Assembly: GCF_017875765.1 (NCBI RefSeq)
Contig: NZ_JAGGNA010000001.1
Location: forward strand, 1,949,001-2,013,000
DNA length: 64,000 nt
Direction of reading: 5' to 3'
Origin: Flavobacterium sp. CG_23.5
GTDB taxonomy: Bacteria > Bacteroidota > Bacteroidia > Flavobacteriales > Flavobacteriaceae
Below, piece after piece: positions 17,207 through 24,857 of this stretch (within the stretch, counting starts at the first letter, position 1; each line of letters starts with the position of its first letter). The position numbers were made by a program, and so were the translations under genes. The notes under the pieces were generated by a model, which was given only the letters and a program-made list of their open reading frames with translations, did no database searches and had not been told where the DNA came from.

Positions 17207-19114
17207 ATGAGCCGTTATAAAATCAATAATTTAGAAGAATACTTTAAAGAATATAAAAAATCAGTTCGTGAACCAAGAAAATTTTGGGACAAAATTGCTG
17301 CTGAGAACTTCACTTGGTATCAACAATGGGATAAAGTTGTCGATTTCAATATGGCTGAAGCTGAAATAAAATGGTTTGTTGATGCCAAAGTAAATATTAC
17401 GAAAAACTGTATCGACAGACATCTTGCTAAAAAAGGAGAAAAAACGGCGATCATTTTTGAACCCAATGATCCAAAGGATGAAGCCTTGCATATTTCCTAT
17501 AATGAGTTGCACCAACAGGTTTGCAAAATGGCAAATGTGCTTCGTGAACAAGGCATAAAAAAAGGAGATCGTGTTTGTATTTATTTACCAATGATTCCTG
17601 AATTAGCGATAACAACGTTGGCATGTGCCAGAATTGGAGCCATACATTCGGTAGTTTTTGCAGGATTTTCGGCTTCGGCAGTTTCGGCAAGAATAAACGA
17701 TTGCGATTGTAAAATGGTCATCACCTCCGATGGTGGTTATCGCGGCAACAAAACCATTGATTTAAAAGGAATCATTGACGAATCCTTAAAAAGTTGTCCT
17801 GGGATAGAGAACGTTTTGGTGGTAAAAAGAACAAATTCTTCGATAAATATGAAAGAAGGTCGTGACCAATGGCTGCAACCTCTTTTGGACCAGGCTTCAG
17901 ATAATAATGTAGCCGAAATCATGGATGCCGAAGACCCGTTATTTATCCTTTACACTTCTGGTTCTACCGGAAAACCAAAAGGAATGGTACATACCACAGC
18001 AGGTTACATGGTTTATACCGCTTATACGTTCAAAAATGTTTTCAATTACGAAGAAAATGACGTCTTTTGGTGTACCGCTGATATCGGCTGGATTACCGGA
18101 CATTCCTATATTCTTTATGGACCTTTATTGAATGGCGCAACCACTGTAATTTTTGAAGGCGTTCCCTCTTATCCTGATTTCAGTCGTTTTTGGGAAATAA
18201 TCGAAAAGCACAAAGTAACGCAGTTTTACACGGCACCAACAGCGATTCGTGCCTTGGCAAAAGAAAGCTTAGATTACGTGCAAAAATTTCCGTTAAAGTC
18301 GCTAAAAGTAATTGGTTCCGTCGGAGAGCCTATCAATGAAGAAGCTTGGCATTGGTATAATGATCATGTAGGAGATAAAAGATGCCCTGTTGTGGATACG
18401 TGGTGGCAAACCGAAACAGGAGGTATAATGATTTCGCCAATAGCTTTTGTAACCCCAACAAAACCAACTTATGCTTCGTTACCATTACCCGGAATTCAGC
18501 CCGTACTCATGGACGAAAAACGCAATGAAATAGAAGGAAATCAAGTAGTTGGTAGTTTATGTATTAAATATCCTTGGCCTGGAATTGCCAGAACCATTTG
18601 GGGTGACCATCAGCGTTATAAAGAAACTTATTTTTCTGCCTTTCCAGGCAAATATTTCACCGGCGACGGAGCATTGCGCGATGAAGTTGGCTATTATAGA
18701 ATTACCGGTCGTGTAGATGACGTTGTTATCGTTTCGGGACATAATCTGGGAACCGCTCCTATTGAAGATGCTATAAACGAGCATCCTGCAGTGGCTGAGT
18801 CTGCGATTGTAGGCTTCCCTCATGATATAAAAGGAAATGCACTTTATGGATTTGTTATTCTAAAAGAAACAGGGGAATATCGCGATAGAGAAAATCTAAG
18901 CAAGGAAATCAATCAACAAGTTTCTAATCAAATTGGGCCTATCGCCAAGCTGGATAAGATTCAATTTGTATCTGGTTTGCCTAAAACACGTTCCGGTAAA
19001 ATTATGCGTAGAATATTGCGCAAAATTGCCGAAGGCGACTATTCGAATTTTGGCGATACCTCCACTTTATTGAATCCAGAAATTGTGGAAGAAATAAAAA
19101 ACGGTAAAATATAA
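17207..19114 (+). CDS. acs: acetate--CoA ligase
   Basis: A 635-residue acetyl-CoA synthetase of normal length. It shows the ACAS_N domain (about 1-60, EYFKEYKKSVREPRKFWDK), the A3 loop TSGSTGKPKGM, the adenylate-binding WWQTETGG, the hinge motif GDGALRD...TGRVDDVVIVSGHNLGTA, and the catalytic and acetylatable lysine in TRSGKIMRRILRK (about 599). It activates acetate to acetyl-CoA in the cytoplasm. It is the last gene of the organic-acid cluster, followed by a strong terminator. Control by the CrbS-like kinase upstream is expected from Pseudomonas/Vibrio precedent. Confidence 0.95.
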   Translation: MSRYKINNLEEYFKEYKKSVREPRKFWDKIAAENFTWYQQWDKVVDFNMAEAEIKWFVDAKVNITKNCIDRHLAKKGEKTAIIFEPNDPKDEALHISYNELHQQVCKMANVLREQGIKKGDRVCIYLPMIPELAITTLACARIGAIHSVVFAGFSASAVSARINDCDCKMVITSDGGYRGNKTIDLKGIIDESLKSCPGIENVLVVKRTNSSINMKEGRDQWLQPLLDQASDNNVAEIMDAEDPLFILYTSGSTGKPKGMVHTTAGYMVYTAYTFKNVFNYEENDVFWCTADIGWITGHSYILYGPLLNGATTVIFEGVPSYPDFSRFWEIIEKHKVTQFYTAPTAIRALAKESLDYVQKFPLKSLKVIGSVGEPINEEAWHWYNDHVGDKRCPVVDTWWQTETGGIMISPIAFVTPTKPTYASLPLPGIQPVLMDEKRNEIEGNQVVGSLCIKYPWPGIARTIWGDHQRYKETYFSAFPGKYFTGDGALRDEVGYYRITGRVDDVVIVSGHNLGTAPIEDAINEHPAVAESAIVGFPHDIKGNALYGFVILKETGEYRDRENLSKEINQQVSNQIGPIAKLDKIQFVSGLPKTRSGKIMRRILRKIAEGDYSNFGDTSTLLNPEIVEEIKNGKI

Positions 19115-19141
19115 TTCTTAGTTTTTTAATTTGTAGTTGAG

Positions 19142-19170
19142 AACTGCTTCATTTATGGAGCAGTTTTTTT
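19142..19170 (+). terminator. terminator of the acs cluster
   Basis: AACTGCT and AGCAGTT form a stem around a 10-nt loop and run into seven T. Confidence 0.85.
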
Positions 19171-19173
19171 GCA

Positions 19174-19206
19174 TAAAAAAAGCTGCCTTTTGAGGGACAG
19201 CTTTTT
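19174..19206 (-). terminator. terminator of the minus-strand amylase gene
   Basis: AAAAAGCTG...CAGCTTTTT hairpin with A/T tracts on both sides, 19 nt beyond the amylase stop codon. It can work in both directions between the convergent genes. Confidence 0.8.
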
Positions 19207-19224
19207 CAGAAATCAAACCAAACA

Positions 19225-22101
19225 TTATTCCTTTATAAATTTCATCACTTCAACTTCATTGTTTTCATTCCATGCTTTCACTATGTAAAGTCCTTTACTC
19301 AAATCGCTGATCGCAAACGGAGTGTCTTTAGAATGAATAGCATCGAAGCTTTTTACCAACTGTCCACTAATAGAATAAACTTGGACTTTAGTCGTATTTG
19401 TATTTAAAGTAAAATAACTCGACGCAGGATTTGGATACAAATGAACGGTATTGGTTTTTTCATAATTAGCAATCGCTAAGTTTGCCACTTTATTACCGTA
19501 AATTCTAAAATCACCAGCTGGAATTGCAATCGCAGCACTAACATCCGTAACAGTAATCTCAGAATTATCCATCAAATTATACCAAGTTCCAGTATATGGA
19601 AAACCGGTAGGAACATTTTGCGTAGATAAATCAAAATTAGCCAGTACCAACACATCTTTAAGTTGTGAAGAAGAGGATGCGTTCGTTAATTTAATAGTTG
19701 GAGTTAACGAAGAGCTACTTATTGTTGCCGTTCCTGAAAATACAGGTTCCGCAATTTTCATCGTAATCATTTTTGCCCAATCTGTATAAATTTTATTTCT
19801 ATTCGCATCGCCTAACCAATTATTTGTCCATTGTGGTTGTGGTTTGGTATCTAATTTACAATCCCCTGAAATAGCATCTGAAGAAGTATTTACACTGCCA
19901 TCATTACAACTAAAAATAGAAGTTTCCCAACCTAATTCACCAAAATGCCAAATCATTTTTGGGCCAGGCACCAGTAAGGTAACTGCTCCCAAAGCCGACA
20001 TTCTAGAAAGCGCAGTTGCGGGTGTTTTAACATTATACCCATTCAAATTAGCACCATATTGTATATTTTTATACATCAAACGTTCTTCGTCATGACTTTC
20101 AGCATAGCCCATCACACGATTTGCAGTAAAGCCCGCGTGATTAAAAGCATACATTCTAGAAATATCATTTTGTGAATTATACCCCATAGTCAATTGATTG
20201 TAAGGATCGGTCATTTTTCCCCACATCATTACTCCCTTGCTTGGTGTTTCAGTTACTCTATAATTTGCCCATTCTTTTTCTTCGGTGTCACTACCCAAGT
20301 GTTCAAAAATAGTATAATGCGAAGGATCCAAACTCCAAGAATAATCAGCATAATCTTTTAGAATCGCAACTCGGTCTGCTTGATAAGAATTAGTACAAGA
20401 CTCATCACTGGCAGTACAATTTTGTGTAAAACCTTTGGTCAAATCCCAACGGAAACCGTCAATTTTATATTCTTGAACCCATTGTTTAATAACTCTTTTT
20501 ACGTAGTTTTTTGTCAAATCAGAAGCATGATTAAAATCTTCCCCTACACTGTATGTATGTTTTGCGACCGTATTAAAATACGGATTTTCAGTAGATGGCG
20601 AACCCCATCCGTCTCCGTCAGGATCGTTCATCCACATTCTAACCATTGGATTTCGTCCAAATGCATGATTTAAAGCTACATCAAGAATAACGGCAATTCC
20701 ATTTTGATGACATACATCTATCAATTCCTTTAGCTTGCTTGAAGTACCGTAAAACTTGTCCAAAGCCATATGAAAAGAAGTATTATAACCCCAACTTTCA
20801 TTTCCTTCAAATTCCATTACCGGCAATAATTCAATGGCGTTTATTTTTAAATTTTTGAAATAGTCCATTTTGTCAATGACGCTTTGGTAGGTTCTTCCTG
20901 CATTGAAATCTCTTACCAATAATTCATAAACCACTAATTTCTCCTTTTCCGGTTTTACAAAATTAGTTGTTGAAGTACTCCATGCGTAAGGCGATTGCCC
21001 AGTTTGCAATACTGTAACTTCTCTTTCCTGTCCCACTGGATAAGCGGGAAGATTAGGATAACTTGCCGCTGGAATACCAGCATCATCAAAAGGCGATAAA
21101 ACCAGAGTCGAATAAGGATCAGCTGTTTTTACCAAAGATGGTGTCCCTGAAATAGGCGTAGCATCTACCACCCAATATTGATAACTATAGTTGGCTCCTG
21201 AGACTAAACCTGAAAGTTCCAACCAGAATTTACCCGTGGCTGGATCTTTTTTCATGGCATAGTTCCCATCTGGTTGCCAATTATTAAAACTTCCTGCAAT
21301 GTAAACAAAGTCTTTCAACGGTGCGTCTAGAACTAAAGTTGCTTTTGTTGCATCGGTGGCATTGTAATTTATTCCATCCAATAATCCAGAAGGCATTGCC
21401 GCCGAAACCGTTACCGGATCAACAATTGCAGTAAACTTTTTAACTATGGTTGTAGTTCCTTGGGTAACTTCCAATTCGTAGTTTTGATTCCCTGAAATAG
21501 CGGTGTGATTAAACGAATAATTGGCAGTAGCACCATTACTATTAATGCTAGTACCATTTGATTTTAAGTTATAACTAGCATTCCCACCGGTATTATTTGC
21601 AGCAATATTCAAACTTCCTCCAGAGGCAATTATTGTTGAACTATTTTGTAATGGAGCAGTTAGAGATACTTGAAAAGTACCTACTTCCGCCAGAATATCT
21701 TGCGATTTTTTATCTCCCGTTCCGTCCTTAGCTTTTATCAAAAAACCTATTTTTCCTATTCCGGTTGTATTGTAGTACGTTGTAGGAGTAATGGTTTTAG
21801 TATAGGTATTTGGTCCTATATTATAAGTAAATCTGCTTGCTTCATCAGATGCATTCCAAGAACCATTAAGTGGAGTTCCTTTTTGAGTAGTATCATTGGT
21901 ATCAAAAGCCCAAGCCCAAAGGTACAAAGCATTTCCAGTTACTCCCCAAGCGGCTTCATCTATACTGTTCCCATTGATGGTAATAGTTATGGATGTTGTT
22001 TCTTCGAAAGTAGCTGGATTAATACTATAAGTAACCGTTTGCTGTTGAGCAGAAACCGCTAATGAAAAGAAAAACAGAATTAAAAATATAATTTTTTTCA
22101 T
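19225..22101 (-). CDS. secreted GH13 alpha-amylase family enzyme with type IX secretion sorting domain
   Basis: A 958-residue protein. A signal peptide (1-18, ending VSAQQ) is followed by an N-terminal Ig-like region (about 20-230), a starch-binding/CBM48-like E-set (about 240-370, with YIAGSFNNWQPDG), and the GH13 catalytic barrel (about 385-840). The catalytic regions are GFRWDLTKGF (Asp near 553), the EHLG block (Glu near 598) and AESHDEE (Asp near 670). The final 75 residues (HLYPNPASSYFTLN ... GLYIVKAW ... MKFIKE) are a T9SS type A sorting domain, so the enzyme is secreted or anchored on the surface. It lies downstream of susE, separated by an attenuator-like hairpin, and serves initial starch attack. 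Confidence 0.93.
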   Translation of the reverse strand: MKKIIFLILFFFSLAVSAQQQTVTYSINPATFEETTSITITINGNSIDEAAWGVTGNALYLWAWAFDTNDTTQKGTPLNGSWNASDEASRFTYNIGPNTYTKTITPTTYYNTTGIGKIGFLIKAKDGTGDKKSQDILAEVGTFQVSLTAPLQNSSTIIASGGSLNIAANNTGGNASYNLKSNGTSINSNGATANYSFNHTAISGNQNYELEVTQGTTTIVKKFTAIVDPVTVSAAMPSGLLDGINYNATDATKATLVLDAPLKDFVYIAGSFNNWQPDGNYAMKKDPATGKFWLELSGLVSGANYSYQYWVVDATPISGTPSLVKTADPYSTLVLSPFDDAGIPAASYPNLPAYPVGQEREVTVLQTGQSPYAWSTSTTNFVKPEKEKLVVYELLVRDFNAGRTYQSVIDKMDYFKNLKINAIELLPVMEFEGNESWGYNTSFHMALDKFYGTSSKLKELIDVCHQNGIAVILDVALNHAFGRNPMVRMWMNDPDGDGWGSPSTENPYFNTVAKHTYSVGEDFNHASDLTKNYVKRVIKQWVQEYKIDGFRWDLTKGFTQNCTASDESCTNSYQADRVAILKDYADYSWSLDPSHYTIFEHLGSDTEEKEWANYRVTETPSKGVMMWGKMTDPYNQLTMGYNSQNDISRMYAFNHAGFTANRVMGYAESHDEERLMYKNIQYGANLNGYNVKTPATALSRMSALGAVTLLVPGPKMIWHFGELGWETSIFSCNDGSVNTSSDAISGDCKLDTKPQPQWTNNWLGDANRNKIYTDWAKMITMKIAEPVFSGTATISSSSLTPTIKLTNASSSSQLKDVLVLANFDLSTQNVPTGFPYTGTWYNLMDNSEITVTDVSAAIAIPAGDFRIYGNKVANLAIANYEKTNTVHLYPNPASSYFTLNTNTTKVQVYSISGQLVKSFDAIHSKDTPFAISDLSKGLYIVKAWNENNEVEVMKFIKE

Positions 22102-22122
22102 AATATATATTTATTAAATTAT

Positions 22123-22154
22123 AAAAAAGGGCTACCGATAAGATAGCCCTTTTT
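22123..22154 (-). terminator. hairpin between susE-like gene and amylase gene
   Basis: AAAAAGGGCTA and TAGCCCTTTTT form a stem around a 9-nt loop, in the 68-nt gap inside the operon. It probably gives partial termination or 3'-end protection, so the surface binding genes can be made in larger amounts than the enzyme. Confidence 0.75.
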
Positions 22155-22169
22155 AGATATTATAACATA

Positions 22170-23225
22170 TTAATTTTTTGTAAGCGAGTATTTGTAATTT
22201 CTTGGAGAGCTTAAATCCAAAGTAATTGTGTAATTTCCAGCAGAAGGAACTTTTATGTTATCTCCACCATATTCCATTGTACCATTTGCACCGGTATCAC
22301 CAAGATTTAAATCCCAAGCGTCATTTGCTCTAAATTTCATTTCTTTTTGAGTAAGATTTGCTGTTATAGTCCATACTTTAGTAACTTTATTGTAAGTCAT
22401 TGCAGAACTAGCATCCCAACCTTTAGGAGTACCATCACCAATAATTCCCCATGCAGTTGCAGTAGCTTTGTAAGTCAATTTTTCAGTGTCAACAACAATT
22501 TGATAATAACCTGCAGCAGGGATTTTAAGATTTGCTCCTTTAGGATCTAATGTTCCAGCAGCAGCTCCAGCACCATATTCGCCTTTCCACTCTGGGAAAC
22601 TTGTAAATTTATATTCAGCGTTAGCATCATTAAAATTAACAAAACCTTCAAAATCAACTTTACCATATGCAGAAGCAGAAAGCTGTGGAGATGTAGCAGG
22701 ATCCCAATCATTTGGATATCCAGATGCTTTTGCATAACCACCAGGAACCCATAATTTAGGATTTTCAGTTGTGTAAGGAGTAATTACGATTCCAACTACG
22801 TTAGAAATCATAACTACAGTTCCAACAGTTGCTTTAACTCTAACTTCAAATTCAGCTGGAGCAAAAGGAGTACTTTTTAATGCTAATGCAGCACCATTCA
22901 TAATTTCAACAGAAACTGACGCTTGGTTTTCAGATTTTCTGGATGCTAATTCTTTTGGTGTTTTAAAAGCGTTTCCTTTTTTATCGATTTCAACTGTGTA
23001 AACAACCTCAACACTACCACCAAAGTTAGCAGATTTCCATGTAAAACGTTCTGCTTGTGCAGTTGCATTTGCAGGCAATAGAACATAAGCAGCACCAGAA
23101 GTTGGAGCTGTTAATACCGGAGAGTCAACTCCTGCGATAACGGGTCTGTCTTGAACATCTTGTACGGTACAAGAGAAAGCAACTACTGCAAATAAAGCAA
23201 TTATTGATTTAGTTATATTTTTCAT
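22170..23225 (-). CDS. SusE/SusF-like surface starch-binding lipoprotein
   Basis: A 351-residue lipoprotein: signal peptide 1-18 with the lipobox AFSC (Cys19). An N-terminal SusE domain (about 35-150, PVLTAPTSGAAYVLLP ... FEVRVKATVG) is followed by two repeated carbohydrate-binding modules (about 155-260 and 260-351), each with the pattern LWVPGGY/WGIIGD..., W and a final beta strand (YQIVVDTEKLTYKA; YTITLDLSSPRNYKY). These modules bind starch in Bacteroides SusE/F. It comes 22 nt after susD in the same operon. Confidence 0.88.
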   Translation of the reverse strand: MKNITKSIIALFAVVAFSCTVQDVQDRPVIAGVDSPVLTAPTSGAAYVLLPANATAQAERFTWKSANFGGSVEVVYTVEIDKKGNAFKTPKELASRKSENQASVSVEIMNGAALALKSTPFAPAEFEVRVKATVGTVVMISNVVGIVITPYTTENPKLWVPGGYAKASGYPNDWDPATSPQLSASAYGKVDFEGFVNFNDANAEYKFTSFPEWKGEYGAGAAAGTLDPKGANLKIPAAGYYQIVVDTEKLTYKATATAWGIIGDGTPKGWDASSAMTYNKVTKVWTITANLTQKEMKFRANDAWDLNLGDTGANGTMEYGGDNIKVPSAGNYTITLDLSSPRNYKYSLTKN

Positions 23226-23247
23226 TTTTTATATATTTTTAAAATTA

Positions 23248-24840
23248 TTAATATCCAGGGTTTTGTTGTAATTTACTATTTGAAGATAAAGCGGTCGCAG
23301 GAATTGGGAATAAATCTCTGTAAGATTGTGTTGGAGATCCTCCAGCAACATTTCCTTTCCAAGGCCATAAATAACTACCTCCAGAAAACTTACCAAAACG
23401 AATTAAATCCGTTCTTCTATGTCCTTCCCAGTGTAATTCTCTAGCTCTTTCGTCAAGAATAAAATCTAAGTTTAAATCTCCTTGAGTCACTGCTGTTCCT
23501 TTAGCTCTTGTTCTTAAAGCATTAACATAATCAGTTGCTGTAGTCATACTACCACCTGCACCTCTTACTGCACATTCAGCATACATTAAATAAGCATCTG
23601 CTAAACGGAACATAGGAAAATCAGCATCAGAGAAATTACCTGCTTTATCTGAACCTTGTTTACCATTCACATCTACATTTCTAAACTTTTGAATTGCATA
23701 ACCATCGGTGAAATTACCAACGTTTTTGATTTCTTTAGTTTGTCCGTCAGTATAGAATTGTCCACGTGTATCAGTAGTGTTTGCAGAAAATTTATCTACA
23801 AATGCTGAAGTAGTTCTAATACCACCCCAACCACCGTTGATTCCGAATGAAGCTGCATTCATAGTACCACCAACTGGTGCGTGAGTCAAGAAAGTAGTTC
23901 CACCATACGTTTGAGTGCGAAGACCATCAAATGCTATAGCAAAAATAAATTCGTTTTGAGCTCCATTTTTATCATTATCAGCTAAAAACAATTGATTGTA
24001 ATTTGTATGCAATTTATAAGCGGAACCTGTAATTTTTGTAATTAAAGGAACTGCTGCTGCATAGCGATCCGTACCTGTATATACTTTTGCATTCATATAC
24101 AATTTAGCTTGCAACATCCAAGCTGCTGCTTGATCTACTCTGTAAGCTTCATTTGATTTTGCTCCTTTTAATAACGGCGTAACTGCTGTTAATTCATCGT
24201 CAACAAATTTGTATAATTCTGCTCTTGTAGCATATTCCGGGTAAAAGAATGTACTTGGAGAATTTTCAGTTACTAAAGAACCACCACCAAACATATCGAT
24301 TAAATGCCAGTACGTCAAAGCTCTCAAGAAACGAGCTTCTGCTCTGTAAGTTGCGATTTCTGCTTTCAAAGTAGCATCTACTCCTCTGGCTGCTAATTTC
24401 TCGTCAGTAGTTTGTCTCAAAAACTCATTACAGTTTACGATTTGGAAAGAGTAACGTGCAAAAACAGCAGTTACAAAACGGTCCAAAGAAGTCCATGTTT
24501 GTGAATGAAGATCTTTTATAGTCCCGTCATTCCAAGCAATAATTGCCTCATCAGTAGTTAATTCCTGTAATAACCAATATCCTCTCACATATTGACTTTC
24601 TCCCTCATCGATTCCAGAAATATCAGGTGATCCCGAAGGACCTGACTGTCCTGAAGTAGCAAACCCTGCATACAATTTCGCTAGATTTTGTTTGTAAGAT
24701 GCTGCATCCGTGAAAAATTGATCCCCAGGAACTGCATTAGTGCTCTCTGGCGCTTGGTTTAAATCATTAGTACACGATGGGAATAACATTACCATCAGTA
24801 ACAATGAAATACCCAATAATTTTATTTGTGTCTTTTTCAT
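23248..24840 (-). CDS. SusD/RagB family nutrient-binding outer-membrane lipoprotein
   Basis: A 530-residue lipoprotein with lipobox LFPSC (Cys23). The SusD-like N-terminal TPR region carries blocks such as YRAEARFLRALTYWHLIDMFGG, and the RagB C-terminal domain contains PMFRLADAYLMYAECAVRG, ILDERARELHWEGHRRTDLIRFGKF and DLFPIPATALSSNSKLQQNPGY. It forms the lid of the SusC transporter and captures maltooligosaccharides at the cell surface. It starts 17 nt after the end of susC. Substrate assignment rests on the surrounding amylase, maltose phosphorylase and maltose transporter genes. Confidence 0.95.
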   Translation of the reverse strand: MKKTQIKLLGISLLLMVMLFPSCTNDLNQAPESTNAVPGDQFFTDAASYKQNLAKLYAGFATSGQSGPSGSPDISGIDEGESQYVRGYWLLQELTTDEAIIAWNDGTIKDLHSQTWTSLDRFVTAVFARYSFQIVNCNEFLRQTTDEKLAARGVDATLKAEIATYRAEARFLRALTYWHLIDMFGGGSLVTENSPSTFFYPEYATRAELYKFVDDELTAVTPLLKGAKSNEAYRVDQAAAWMLQAKLYMNAKVYTGTDRYAAAVPLITKITGSAYKLHTNYNQLFLADNDKNGAQNEFIFAIAFDGLRTQTYGGTTFLTHAPVGGTMNAASFGINGGWGGIRTTSAFVDKFSANTTDTRGQFYTDGQTKEIKNVGNFTDGYAIQKFRNVDVNGKQGSDKAGNFSDADFPMFRLADAYLMYAECAVRGAGGSMTTATDYVNALRTRAKGTAVTQGDLNLDFILDERARELHWEGHRRTDLIRFGKFSGGSYLWPWKGNVAGGSPTQSYRDLFPIPATALSSNSKLQQNPGY

Positions 24841-24857
24841 TTTTCTTTTTGTTTGTA

